Shown piece by piece: positions 32,852 through 41,650 of a DNA stretch of 64,000 bases. The notes beneath the pieces are model-generated. The model was not told the DNA's origin. It saw only the letters and a list, made by a program, of their open reading frames with translations, and did not search any database. Each line of letters opens with the position of its first letter. The first letter of the stretch is position 1. A program made the position numbers and the translations under genes. Source of the DNA: Pseudomonas sp. QS1027 (GTDB taxonomy: Bacteria; Pseudomonadota; Gammaproteobacteria; Pseudomonadales; Pseudomonadaceae); the NCBI RefSeq assembly GCF_002814235.1, contig NZ_PHSU01000017.1, forward strand, positions 117,486 to 181,485, given 5' to 3'.

Positions 32852-33192
32852 ATGAGTCACCCCCAATGATAGCGCTGTCCAAAAAAAATAAATATTTGTC
32901 TAAATCTTAGTGCATTTGACTTTTTGGTAACTGGCAACAAATCATCTTCAACTGATGAGACCTCTAAAGTCACTATAGACGTATAACCTTATGGAGCAAT
33001 CTAAAAATTCTTCACTCCCAGTCCATCTATGACGGCGAATTAATTTTCGTTCTGCTCAAATCCCTAAGTTTTGACCATTGGTCGGCATCGAGCTTAAACA
33101 GGCATTTAGGGTGGTTTGCAAACTCGAAAGATAGTCAAGTATGGATCGATTCTGGTAATCACGAGCGTATACTCCCCTATTACAGAGGTGCC
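32852..33192. other. intergenic region, no gene recognised
   Basis: About 340 AT-rich bases separating the two unknown minus-strand genes. The part next to 32851 (TAAATATTTGTCTAAATCTTAG) probably holds the promoter of the large gene. No repeat or RNA structure was noticed. Confidence 0.5.
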
Positions 33193-34020
33193 CTAGTGCC
33201 CCCATTCCCGAGCCAGCCACGCAGGAACGTCATTCAAGCGTAAGTTTTTTACATAGAACTTCCATTCGTCGATATTTTTTTTGATAGACGCAAGAAATGC
33301 GCTGCGCTCATAGTCTGTCCAACCTGGAGCGTCTGCTACCGATTGCTCTAGAAGTGGCCCTAAAGCAAAAGGGTCAGAATTATCCAAGGTTTGTCGCATC
33401 TCTTTTATGAATTGCTGCATCACCTGCCAATCATTTTGGAGTGCTTTGTATTGAGGGTCATCAGCCACAATAGGCAACCCCGTCCTAGCCTGCTCATCGG
33501 CTGAGCGCTTTCCCATAGCAATGTTCACAAGTTGTGCGTGACGATCGAGTTCAGAAAAAAATGCATGGATACAGGGTATTGCCAAGCCTCGAAGCATTAT
33601 TCGGTGGAACGGGTCAAGGCTTTTATTAATGCCGATTTGGTCGACTCCGAACGATTTGAGTAACGTCTCAATGCGGGTAACGAGATCCTGAGTCTCACTC
33701 TTTGGAATGGGGCCTGCCCAACGGCCTGTACGTGACATTACTTGCACAGAAATATCAGCGAATAGCTGACTCGCTAGTTTCAACTGCGTAAAAAGCCTGT
33801 CGGCTTCTTCTATTTTTTCGTCCAGTTTTTTAGTCCGGGCTTCAAAACCGAACCCCTTGATGAATTCAAAGTGATTGATGTTGGCAATCAACAAAATGAG
33901 CACGCCAGCCGATAAGCAGGCGGTTGCTGCTGCTACATGATCCACTGTAGCAACCCACAGGCCAACCGCTACCGCGCCCGTACCAAGCGTATTGCCGACG
34001 AAACTCCTGAGCTTTTCCAT
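33193..34020 (-). CDS. membrane-anchored coiled-coil protein of unknown function
   Basis: A 275-residue protein starting MEKLRSFVGNTLGTG at 34020, after an AGAGGAC ribosome site; the frame is open to 34164. Residues 10-45 contain two close hydrophobic helices (AVAVGLWVATV and AAATACLSAGVLILLIANI), followed by a charged helix (ARTKKLDEKIEEADRLFTQL) that reads as a coiled coil. The remaining soluble part has no known motif and ends NDVPAWLAREWGH. This membrane-hairpin plus helical-effector plan is common among phage-defence and stress proteins, but nothing specific can be assigned. Confidence 0.6.
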   Translation of the reverse strand: MEKLRSFVGNTLGTGAVAVGLWVATVDHVAAATACLSAGVLILLIANINHFEFIKGFGFEARTKKLDEKIEEADRLFTQLKLASQLFADISVQVMSRTGRWAGPIPKSETQDLVTRIETLLKSFGVDQIGINKSLDPFHRIMLRGLAIPCIHAFFSELDRHAQLVNIAMGKRSADEQARTGLPIVADDPQYKALQNDWQVMQQFIKEMRQTLDNSDPFALGPLLEQSVADAPGWTDYERSAFLASIKKNIDEWKFYVKNLRLNDVPAWLAREWGH

Positions 34021-34202
34021 ACGTCCTCTTGAGTGGAAATGACTTGAAGACCGTGCCATACAAAGGCGCTTTTGGGAAGCATGCAATCGCTTCAAGCAGT
34101 CATCTAATTTTAATTGGTCGATTGGGTAGATACGAGCACCTGCTTTGGGGTCGATAGCGATCATCGGGCGGACGACTGCAATCGACCCAAAGACTCCTTG
34201 AG

Positions 34203-34589
34203 TCAGAAATATGGTTCCGCGAGATCTGGATCCTCTGCGATTTCCGAATTGTTCTTCCTTACTAGCTCAGACAGAGACTTATAGTCATTCGAGCTTTTCC
34301 GGGTGGGGAGAACAATCACCGTAAGGTCGTTGTCTTTCCGCTCAACCACTATCCCCGGCATTGTCAGCGCCTTCTGATACTCATCGATAACGACATCGCG
34401 AATTTTGTCGCGACCAATGCGTTCTTTGATTTATTGAGAGATGACCGTCACGGATGGATTTACTCGATTCTTGTGATCAGGCGGCAGGTGAGCTACTCTG
34501 GTTTCTTTGTTCATGTTGATGGTTAGACGCTGTGTAAGCTGTTCGAGATTTTATTTTTGCAGCGACTTGTCTTTTTCTTGAAAGCTCAT
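34203..34589 (-). pseudogene. unknown gene interrupted by two in-frame TAA codons
   Basis: One continuous 129-codon frame begins with a good start (CAGGAG seven bases before ATG at 34589) and reads MSFQEKDKSLQK, TAA (34551-34553), NLEQLTQRLTINMNKETRVA and on to NPSVTVISQ, TAA (34431-34433), IKERIGRDKIRDVVIDEYQ to DPDLAEPYF. The sequence on either side of each TAA is protein-like and in the same frame, so these are two point nonsense mutations, each one base from GAA. A shorter product starting at the internal MNK (34514) would also be cut. The function is unknown. Confidence 0.6.
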
Positions 34590-34725
34590 TGTTTTGACTC
34601 CTGTGGTTGGTAGGTGCTTATTGTGCGGTGAGAAAAGTGGGACAGATTCATTTTTACGCAGAATCTGGCCTCGGCTAACCGCAGCCTCCCCACAGTCACC
34701 CAGTCCAACAAACAACTTGTGAGAT

Positions 34726-35169
34726 TTAAAATTGTAGGCGATATAGTGCGTTTCTGGAGCTCTTGCATCCACCGTTACCATGACCACTGAAATTATCATT
34801 ATAAAATTCACACAACATGCTTGTTCCTTTATCGCCAAACAGTGATGCAGTACCAGGGCTGCCGCCGGGCATTACATATGAGCTTGAGTTTCCAGAAAAC
34901 GAAGATAAACCAGAAGAACCATAAACCGAACCGTACACATTACCAAAGCCAATAGTACCGCCGCGCACTAAAGAATACTCACCGATCAATAACTCTCCGT
35001 CTGGCATGATAACTTTAATATCTCCGTGGCCTGAACCATAAGACTTAAAATCTGCCGTAAGGACACCTGTAGCAGTAGCAATATCATTTGCGGGATATAA
35101 GTGAGCACTACGTGTACAACCAGATAACGCAACGCAGACTAAAACCACAGAAAACGCAAATTTTCTCAT
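34726..35169 (-). CDS. outer-membrane-type lipoprotein of unknown function
   Basis: A 147-residue lipoprotein with signal MRKFAFSVVLVCVALSGC and lipobox ALSGC, so the cysteine at residue 18 would be lipidated. The mature part is glycine- and serine-rich (GNVYGSVYGSSGLSSFSGNS). It ends with a conserved-looking MLCEFYNDNFSGHGNGGCKS motif and NALYRLQF, a tail seen in other short Pseudomonas lipoproteins. GGGAGA precedes the ATG. The +2 residue is Thr, so outer-membrane sorting is expected. Confidence 0.78.
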   Translation of the reverse strand: MRKFAFSVVLVCVALSGCTRSAHLYPANDIATATGVLTADFKSYGSGHGDIKVIMPDGELLIGEYSLVRGGTIGFGNVYGSVYGSSGLSSFSGNSSSYVMPGGSPGTASLFGDKGTSMLCEFYNDNFSGHGNGGCKSSRNALYRLQF

Positions 35170-35271
35170 TGTTATCTCCCTGTAGGTTAGGTGACGCTAC
35201 CCATTTCCATAATTATCTCCACTGTCCGCTCCTGGCCGATTTCCGCCGGCCATGGGCGACACCTTTCGCTC

Positions 35272-35913
35272 CTAAACACTCTGCCGACGCATGCTCAGTA
35301 CCGCCGCACCAAAGCCAATAAAGGTCGACCCCACCACCCGGTTCAACCATTTGGAAAATACGGGACGAATCAGCAGGCCTTTGGCGCGAGAGGCCAGTGC
35401 GGCATACAAACTCAAGGACGTCAGCGACAGGGCCATGAAGATCGCCGTGAGGATCAGAAATTGCGGCAGCAGTGCGGCGCTCTGATCAATGAACTGCGGG
35501 AACAGTGCGGTGAAAAACATCGTCGCCTTGGGATTGGTCGCCGCAGTCAGGAACGCCGACTTGTACAGTTTGCTGCGCGACGGCCTGTGGCGGGTTGGCT
35601 GGCCTTGAGCTTCGCCTACCAGCACCGGGGCCTTTTTCAACAACTGCTTGGCGCCCAGATAGAACAGATAACCGGCACCGGCAATCTTCACCGCGTTGAA
35701 CATCCATTCGGAACTGGCCAGCAGCGCCCCGAGACCCAGCATGGCCGCCGCCGACAGACAGAACAGACCACTGGCGTTACCGAGTGACGACCACAGGGTG
35801 GAGCGCGGACCGTAGGTGATGCTGTTGTTCAATGCCATCAATGTCGCAGGACCCGGGCTGGCGATGGCAATACCCGCAACCAGGGTGAAGGCAAGAACCG
35901 AGTGAACATCCAT
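35272..35913 (-). CDS. LysE/RhtB-family amino-acid exporter
   Basis: A 213-residue inner-membrane protein with about six hydrophobic helices and the family signature IASPGPATLMALNNSITYGP near the N-terminus, followed by LGNASGLFCL. The central FLTAATNPKATMFFTALFPQF is the second conserved block. It exports an amino acid or related metabolite; the substrate is unknown. It is a single gene on the minus strand at the right border of the accessory region, where composition returns to normal. Confidence 0.92.
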   Translation of the reverse strand: MDVHSVLAFTLVAGIAIASPGPATLMALNNSITYGPRSTLWSSLGNASGLFCLSAAAMLGLGALLASSEWMFNAVKIAGAGYLFYLGAKQLLKKAPVLVGEAQGQPTRHRPSRSKLYKSAFLTAATNPKATMFFTALFPQFIDQSAALLPQFLILTAIFMALSLTSLSLYAALASRAKGLLIRPVFSKWLNRVVGSTFIGFGAAVLSMRRQSV

Positions 35914-36170
35914 TTTTCTGACTCGTCGGGAGTTGAAGGACCGATCCTACAAGGGTAATCAGAATGTTTCATCCCCAATAGTTCAACGTCTTTTGGCACA
36001 CGCCGATACCTTTAAGGTATTCAGCAATACTTACTCAATATTAGACACCACAAACCAAAGGTAGGAAGCTAAAACGCACAACAACAATACTTAAAGAGCA
36101 TCACCATGAACCCAGCCTGCGAACGCGCTCCTGCAGCATTCCCCTCAACCTTCCTCACGTTGATCGGGTA

Positions 36171-37583
36171 ATGAACATGCAGTCCCACTCCTCCTGGATC
36201 GTCCTTTCCATCACTGCCTTCTACATGCTCAGCCTCGCGCTGATCAGCTTCGGTGTGCGTCGACACTCGCGTAGCGCCAATAACTACACCACCGGCGGCG
36301 GGCACTTTCCGGCGTTTCTGATCGGCTTTTTGATGCTGTCGGAATTCATCGGCACCGCCGTCAGTATCGGTACCGCGCAAACCGGCTTCAAAACCGGCAT
36401 CTCCGCCGCCTGGAACCTGTTCGCCCTGGCCCTGGGCTTTGTGTTGTTCGCCTGGCTGCTGGCGCGCAAATACAAGGACCTGGGCGACAACACTATCTCC
36501 GGCGTGCTGTCGCGCAACTACGGGCAGAAAACCCGTTTTGCCACCTCGATCATCACCATCTTCGCCCTGGAAATCGTCGCGGTGTCCATCTATGCCAGCG
36601 GCGGCGCGGTGCTGGCCAGTGTGCTGCAGGTCGATCGCACGCTGGCGATCATCATTGTCGGTGTGGTGTCGGTGCTGTACGTCAGCATCGGCGGCATGCG
36701 CTCGGTTATCTATACCAACTTCGTCCACGCCAGCCTCAAGTACCTCGGCGTCGGGCTGGCGCTGTGGTTCGGCTTGAAACAGGTCGGCGGCATCAGCGCC
36801 CTGCGCACTCAACTGCCGCCCAGCATGTTCGACTGGACCGCCATCGGCTGGGGTCAGATCATCGCCTGGATGATCGCCGGCATCGGCTCGATCTTCTCCA
36901 CCCAATATGTGATTCAAGCGGTGAACACGGTCAGTGACGCGGGCAAGGCGCAACGGGCGTGCTTCTATTGCGCGGGCCTGATGATTCCCTTCGGTATCGG
37001 CGCGGCCTTGATCGGCATGTGCAGCGCCGCCTTGTTTCCCCAGGTGGATTCGCTGCAAGCCTTTCCGCGCCTGATTGCGAGCATGGATCAATTGACCGCG
37101 GGCCTGGTGGTGGCGGGCTTGGCCGGCTCGCTGTTCGGCACCATCTCGGCGGTGAGCATGGGTTCGGCCACGTTATTGCTGCGGGACTTCTACGAGCCCT
37201 GGTTCAACCCGGAAAAAAGCGACGTCAAATCCCTGCGTTTTGTCCGGCTGGCAACCGTCGTCGTCGGCCTGCTGCCGATCGCACTGGCCCTGACCTCCGA
37301 CAAGGTGCTGATGATCGCCTTCCTCGGCAAAGCCCTACGCGCGTCCCTGGCGGTGCTGGTGCTGATGGTGTTCTACGCGCCCAAATTCGGTACGCCGAAA
37401 GCCGCGTTCATCAGCATTATCGCCTCCCTGGTGGCGACCGTCGGATGGTTCCTGGCCGGCAATCCGTGGGGCATCGACAATGCCTATATCGCGCTGTTCA
37501 CGCCGCTGGTGATCATGAGCATCGGCCACCTGATGCCACGCGGCACGAATGGCTCGCCCCTCAAAACCCTTGAACTGCCTTGA
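36171..37583 (+). CDS. sodium:solute symporter (SSF family)
   Basis: A 470-residue protein with about thirteen membrane helices. Family landmarks are the GGHFPAFLIGFLMLSEFIGT region and AVNTVSDAGKAQRACFYCAG. The substrate cannot be told. ATG at 36171 follows a GGGTA stretch rather than a strong ribosome site. A terminator follows at 37607-37638. No enzyme genes are adjacent to suggest a carbon source. Confidence 0.9.
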   Translation: MNMQSHSSWIVLSITAFYMLSLALISFGVRRHSRSANNYTTGGGHFPAFLIGFLMLSEFIGTAVSIGTAQTGFKTGISAAWNLFALALGFVLFAWLLARKYKDLGDNTISGVLSRNYGQKTRFATSIITIFALEIVAVSIYASGGAVLASVLQVDRTLAIIIVGVVSVLYVSIGGMRSVIYTNFVHASLKYLGVGLALWFGLKQVGGISALRTQLPPSMFDWTAIGWGQIIAWMIAGIGSIFSTQYVIQAVNTVSDAGKAQRACFYCAGLMIPFGIGAALIGMCSAALFPQVDSLQAFPRLIASMDQLTAGLVVAGLAGSLFGTISAVSMGSATLLLRDFYEPWFNPEKSDVKSLRFVRLATVVVGLLPIALALTSDKVLMIAFLGKALRASLAVLVLMVFYAPKFGTPKAAFISIIASLVATVGWFLAGNPWGIDNAYIALFTPLVIMSIGHLMPRGTNGSPLKTLELP

Positions 37584-37606
37584 TCCCGGCGCGCTAGTCA
37601 AACCCC

Positions 37607-37638
37607 GAGAGATCGAGCCGCCCCGGGCTTGATCTCTC
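37607..37638. terminator. intrinsic terminator-like hairpin
   Basis: GAGAGATCGAGCC pairs with GGGCTTGATCTCTC around a short GC loop, 24 bases after the symporter stop. Confidence 0.7.
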
Positions 37639-37765
37639 TCAGCGCAGCAATGCTTGCACCACACGTCTTGACGGCGCCACCGCCCGCTGTGCCATCGCCT
37701 CCGGCAAGATCGACATGGTCAACGCCGATGTCGTCATTGAACCTCCCCTTTCACCAAGACCAGTA

Positions 37766-37802
37766 AATATGTATATTCGAATATACGAATATTCATATGT
37801 AT
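37766..37802. promoter_or_regulatory. ArsR operator/promoter region
   Basis: An AT-rich run of nested dyads just before arsR includes TATATTCGAATATA (37772-37785) as a perfect 14-base palindrome and GAATATTC (37788-37795). It ends 15 bases before the arsR start. Such imperfect repeats are the usual binding sites of ArsR-type repressors. Confidence 0.7.
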
Positions 37803-37816
37803 TGCGCGACGCCACC

Positions 37817-38167
37817 ATGAGCCTTTCCCCCGCCACTGTCTTCAAGTGCCTCGGTGACGAGACCCGCGCTCGGATCATGCTGATGCTCTGCGAACAGGGA
37901 GAGCTTTGCGTCTGTGAACTCATCTGGGCGCTGGACGATAGCCAGCCGAAAATTTCTCGTCATCTTGCCCAGCTACGCACCTGCGGACTGCTGGAAGATC
38001 GCCGCCAAGGGCAATGGATCTATTACCGCCTGCACCCGCAGTTGCCGGAGTGGGTCGAGGACATTCTCCAGGTGACCCTCAAGGCCAATCGAGCCTGGGT
38101 CGACCGGAGCACCGACCGCCTTACCTCCATGGCAGACCGTCCTGTTCGCCAGGCCGCTTGCTGCTGA
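37817..38167 (+). CDS. arsR: ArsR-family metal(loid)-responsive repressor
   Basis: A 116-residue winged-helix repressor. It has the ELCVCEL metalloid-binding motif (C31 and C33), followed by the recognition helix SQPKISRHLAQLRTCGLL and the wing GQWIYYRLHP. The frame is open to 37715, but ATG at 37817 gives the normal ArsR length and leaves the operator upstream. It would release DNA on binding arsenite or antimonite. It lies 101 bases before arsC, probably one transcript. Confidence 0.9.
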   Translation: MSLSPATVFKCLGDETRARIMLMLCEQGELCVCELIWALDDSQPKISRHLAQLRTCGLLEDRRQGQWIYYRLHPQLPEWVEDILQVTLKANRAWVDRSTDRLTSMADRPVRQAACC

Positions 38168-38268
38168 GCCCGCGCCTGAGACAATCAAAGGTTGGCCGCC
38201 CTCTCACACTTCCCATCCCGCTCATACCCCAGGCCCTGCGGTTGAGCATCCAAGCCCAGGAGACAACG

Positions 38269-38739
38269 ATGAAAGTTCTGTTCATGTGTACCGCCAATAG
38301 CTGCCGTAGCGTGCTCAGCGAAGGCCTGTTCAACCTGATGGCGCCTGAAGGGATGACGGCCGTCAGTTCCGGAAGCTTCCCCAGCGGGCACTTGAACCCT
38401 CGCGCGGTAAGCACCTTGCAAGGGCTTTGCGTGGACACTTCGGGACTCTATAGCAAGGGCTCGGAAAGCTTTGCCGACAATCCGCCGGACCTGGTGATCA
38501 CCGTGTGCGACAAGGCCGGCGGCGAGCCCTGCCCGGTGTACTTCGGCCCCGCCATCAAGAGCCACTGGGGCCTGTCCGATCCGTCCGAGGTCAGCGGCAC
38601 GGATGAAGAGGTCCAGGCCGCATTTGACGCGACGGTTGCGCATATCCGTCAGCGATTCGCCGCGCTTTTCTCTCTCAATCTCAAAGCGCTCAACCCAACC
38701 GAGTTGAAGCAGGCGCTGGACCGGATTGGTGAGCGCTGA
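38269..38739 (+). CDS. arsC: arsenate reductase, low-molecular-weight phosphatase type
   Basis: A 156-residue protein starting MKVLFMCTANSCRS, with the C7-x5-R13 phosphatase loop (C12 also within it) and the DPSEVSGTDEEVQAAFD acid loop. This is the protein-tyrosine-phosphatase-like ArsC fold that reduces arsenate to arsenite. AGGAG lies before the ATG at 38269. No arsenite exporter (ArsB or Acr3) lies between arsR and arsC or downstream, so the product would have to leave by a pump encoded elsewhere. Confidence 0.87.
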   Translation: MKVLFMCTANSCRSVLSEGLFNLMAPEGMTAVSSGSFPSGHLNPRAVSTLQGLCVDTSGLYSKGSESFADNPPDLVITVCDKAGGEPCPVYFGPAIKSHWGLSDPSEVSGTDEEVQAAFDATVAHIRQRFAALFSLNLKALNPTELKQALDRIGER

Positions 38740-38977
38740 TGGAGGACGGCCCACACGCCTCCCCATAGGGAAGCTGTCTTCATATAAAAGTCGACGCCAG
38801 AATACATTGGGCAGCGCTTCAAACAACGCTTGATATGCCTGAAGTTATTTCTCATGGACGCCAATCCACCCCTCATGGATTATGCCGCTCAATGCGGCGG
38901 AGACCGCTAATGCAGAGCCGTTGGCCCCATCAGGCTGATTAGTGTGCGCATATCCTTCAGCCACTCAGGAGCCGAGC

Positions 38978-39916
38978 ATGAATATCGCCAACTGGCTGGA
39001 CGAAGCGGGCCTTCACCACCCGAAACGGGCGGCCTTGTTCGAGGGACGGCGGCCCGTCGCCAACTACCGCGCCTTTGTCGACCTGGTCCGGCACCGGGCC
39101 GCCTATCTGATCGACGAGCATGGTATTGCCCCCGGCGACCGGGTCGTCCTGTTCATGAAGAACTGTTGCGAGTACCTCGAACTGCTCTATGCCATCTGGT
39201 GGGCCGGCGCCGTGGCGGTGCCGATCGACTGCAAGCTGCATCCCGTCGAGGCCGCCTGGATCGTACGCAACGCCCAGGCCCGGCTGATCGTTACCGATGG
39301 CGGTCAAATGTTCGCGCCCGGGGCCCTGCCCCCGGTATGTCGAGAGCTGGATCGAGAGGACATGGGGGCCCTCACCTCGATCACTTCGCCGCCGCACACC
39401 CCCTATCCACGGCAGGCCGATGACCTCGCCTGGCTGTTCTACACCTGCGGCCCCAATGATCGCTTCAAAGGGGTGATGCTGAGCCACGGCAACTTGACGG
39501 TCATGTCACAGGGCTGTTCGCCCGATGTCGATCCGATCGACGCCGATGAGGCCGTGGTCTATGCCGCGCCGATGTCCCACTGTGCCGGGCTCTACAGCCT
39601 GATCCATGTGCGTCGGGCCGCGCGCCATGTCGTCCCGGAATCTCGCGACTTCAAGGTCGACGAACTGTTCGGGCTGGCGAGCGGATTCGGCAATATCGCG
39701 TTGTTCGTGGCCCCCGCCATGTTCACGAGCATGGTCGAGCACGCCCGCCGTCAAGGCTACAACGGCGGGGAAATCAAGACCATCATCTATGGCGACGCGC
39801 CCATCTACCCGACAGACCTGCGCAACGTACTGCTCAAGAACAGCTACGGCGAGCTCCTCAAGACGGAGCTGCGTCTGTGGTTGAAGGCCAGCGCCAATGA
39901 CACCTGTGCTCACTGA
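38978..39916 (+). pseudogene. truncated, degenerate AMP-binding acyl-CoA ligase
   Basis: A 312-residue protein equal to roughly the first 60 percent of an acyl-CoA ligase. The N-terminus is normal (RAYLIDEHGIAPGDRVVLF, YAIWWAGAVAVPID). The phosphate-binding A3 motif, normally YTSGTTGRPKG, reads YTCGPNDRFKG, so key residues are lost. The frame then ends after IYGDAPIYPTDLRNVLLKN, before the adenylate-binding and C-terminal lid regions. It overlaps the convergent LysR gene by seven bases. It may be a dead enzyme or a binding-only relic. Confidence 0.65.
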
Positions 39917-40821
39917 AGCGCATTCTCGAGGCTGCGATTGGAACGACTGCGTACAGGGTGCTCGGCTCGTTCAGGTAGACGCAGGTCGATCACCTTGCTC
40001 AAGGCCTGGTCCGACAAATCCGGGTTATTGACCGCCAGCCGCACTTCGAGGAGATCCTCGAAACCGGGAAAAATGCTCAACCCATTACGCTGGGCCGCCT
40101 CGCGGGACACCATGCCGAGGCCGTCCATCTGCGTGATCAGCGAAAGGGTCAGGGTTTCGCTGCCGGAGTAAACCATTCGCTGAGCGGACTCATGGCTTCC
40201 GAGGCCCGCGTCGAGAAAGCGCGAGAAACTGTGGGAATACGGACAATCATCCGCCGGACGAACCAGGAATTTGTCGCCCAGAAACGCCAACGTATCGCTC
40301 TCATGACCGCAGTGAGCGCCCACCACCTGAATATGCACACCCGGCAGCACGATGCTCGGCAACCCGGGCCTTTGCGGGCCGATCAGCACCGCCAGATCGA
40401 AGCCTTCATTCTTGAGCTTGCTGAGGTTTTCCATCGACTCGGCGTAGCTGAACTCCAGCTGATGGTCGGGAAACGCCTCAATCAGACGCCCGATCATTCT
40501 CCGATTGAAGTCCTCCGACAGCGTGGTATTCAACGCCACCTTCAGCGTGCGTTGTCCGGCCCCCTTCAGCGCGGTGACTTTTTCGTCCATCTGCCGCGTG
40601 GCGACCAACACCTTGTCCATATAGGGTGTGAGCTCCGCGCCCTGCGGGGTCAGGGTCAGGCCCTTGTTGGACCGTCGAAACAGGCGAAAACCAAATTGTT
40701 CCTCGACCTTGTTCAACTGCGCGGCCAAGGCCTGCACCGTCAAGCTGGACTGCTGCGCGGCGGCCGACAACGAGCCGGTCTGCACGATGCGCATCAGGTT
40801 GCGTAAAGTTCTACTGTCCAT
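39910..40821 (-). CDS. LysR-family transcriptional regulator
   Basis: A 303-residue regulator starting MDSRTLRNLMRIVQTGSLSA, with the helix-turn-helix SAAAQQSSLTVQALAAQLNK and a long effector domain. The frame is open to 40971, but 40821 gives the standard length. The target is unclear: the divergent GDL-motif peptide cluster starts 325 bases away, and the convergent ligase fragment overlaps its end. The distance and orientation make the peptide cluster a possible target. Confidence 0.87.
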   Translation of the reverse strand: MDSRTLRNLMRIVQTGSLSAAAQQSSLTVQALAAQLNKVEEQFGFRLFRRSNKGLTLTPQGAELTPYMDKVLVATRQMDEKVTALKGAGQRTLKVALNTTLSEDFNRRMIGRLIEAFPDHQLEFSYAESMENLSKLKNEGFDLAVLIGPQRPGLPSIVLPGVHIQVVGAHCGHESDTLAFLGDKFLVRPADDCPYSHSFSRFLDAGLGSHESAQRMVYSGSETLTLSLITQMDGLGMVSREAAQRNGLSIFPGFEDLLEVRLAVNNPDLSDQALSKVIDLRLPERAEHPVRSRSNRSLENALQ

Positions 40822-41146
40822 GGGCTGATGCCCTCTAAGGTGAGCTGGCGATTGTCGTGTACCTTGCGGTCTATAGGGCGCCCTTTGAAACAACGGCTCA
40901 CAGCGCACGCTTCCTGAAAAATGAACTGACATGACCGTTCGGCGCTTTTTTTGGCGCGATCGAAAATTCATATCTAGGGTTACGTAACTGGCGAAATGCC
41001 AGTCTGCGAGTATCGGAAAACCTGCTGTTACTGACAGCTAGTACCCAAGAAAATCAGGGATGGTTTGTGCTTGCGATCCTGTATTCGCTCGCCCTGAGTG
41101 ACGAGTTGATCCCTGCGTTTCGTTGTTTTCTCTCAAGGATAGAAAG
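40822..41146. promoter_or_regulatory. divergent intergenic region of the GDL-peptide cluster
   Basis: A 325-base gap between the LysR gene and the peptide cluster. It contains GTTACGTAAC, a perfect palindrome at 40979-40988, and next to it a short hairpin CTGGC-GAAAT-GCCAG (40988-41002). Both lie midway between the divergent genes and are candidate control sites. No coding frame of interest lies inside. Confidence 0.45.
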
Positions 41147-41372
41147 ATGACCAACGTACAATCGATTCGCACGTTTTTTTCACATCCCCTCCTGGCCGCC
41201 GATCATCACAATCCGGTCATCAACACGCCCCCGAACATTACACAGTCAGCGTGGGCAACTCAACGGCGCGATTGAATCGTCGCCCACCACCGGTGCCTTC
41301 GCTAACGCGCAATTGCAAGCGGCCATTGTCGACGGGCAAAACATCGCCACGAAACGGGGTCAGCGTGCATAA
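41147..41372 (+). pseudogene. first small gene of the GDL cluster, apparently frameshifted
   Basis: A start with AAGGATAGAAAG before ATG at 41147 opens a frame (MTNVQSIRTFFSHPLL, DHHNPVINTPPNITQSA) that stops at 41276. From about 41253 another frame, one base later, reads convincingly (GQLNGAIESSPTTGAFANAQ, then LQAAIVDGQNIATKRGQRA) to a TAA at 41370. Joined, the two would make about 74 residues. A single-base insertion, or a sequence error, near 41240-41255 would explain this. No domain is recognised. It may be a further peptide substrate or an unrelated leader. Confidence 0.4.
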
Positions 41373-41428
41373 GGGTGCCCCCCTTCCCGGAAGGAGGGTT
41401 TGGCAACACCACGGAAGGATCCATCGTT

Positions 41429-41617
41429 ATGAATCGTTCAACGCCCCACGCTTTACCTCCTTACGGGACCGCCATCCAAGGCGCGATCGAGGAGGGCAAT
41501 CTGCAGCAGATGAAGGCTTTGCTGAAGCAACGTGACTCAACGACGCCGCACTCGAAAGACCTGCAAACCGCGTATGAAAAGCTGGCCAAGGAAGTTTCCC
41601 GTTTAGAGAAGCTTTAG
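41429..41617 (+). CDS. DUF1843-type small peptide, GNL variant of the GDL motif
   Basis: A 62-residue protein preceded by AAGGAT. It is a stand-alone DUF1843-like unit: LPPYGTAIQGAIEEGNLQQM, then KALLKQRDS and a helical YEKLAKEVSRLEKL tail. The usual Gly-Asp-Leu is Gly-Asn-Leu here. Its equivalents form the C-terminal ends of the two next proteins, so the unit appears both free and as a fusion. It is probably a substrate or recognition module for the radical SAM protein at 43062; this is inferred from family association. Confidence 0.72.
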   Translation: MNRSTPHALPPYGTAIQGAIEEGNLQQMKALLKQRDSTTPHSKDLQTAYEKLAKEVSRLEKL

Positions 41618-41650
41618 GGCCTTTCTCTCAATGCAATGGAGGCAATAACT

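Noticed and set aside
36069..37091. A 340-residue minus-strand frame opposite the symporter
   Set aside because: Repetitive charged sequence without domain; the symporter on the plus strand is unmistakable.
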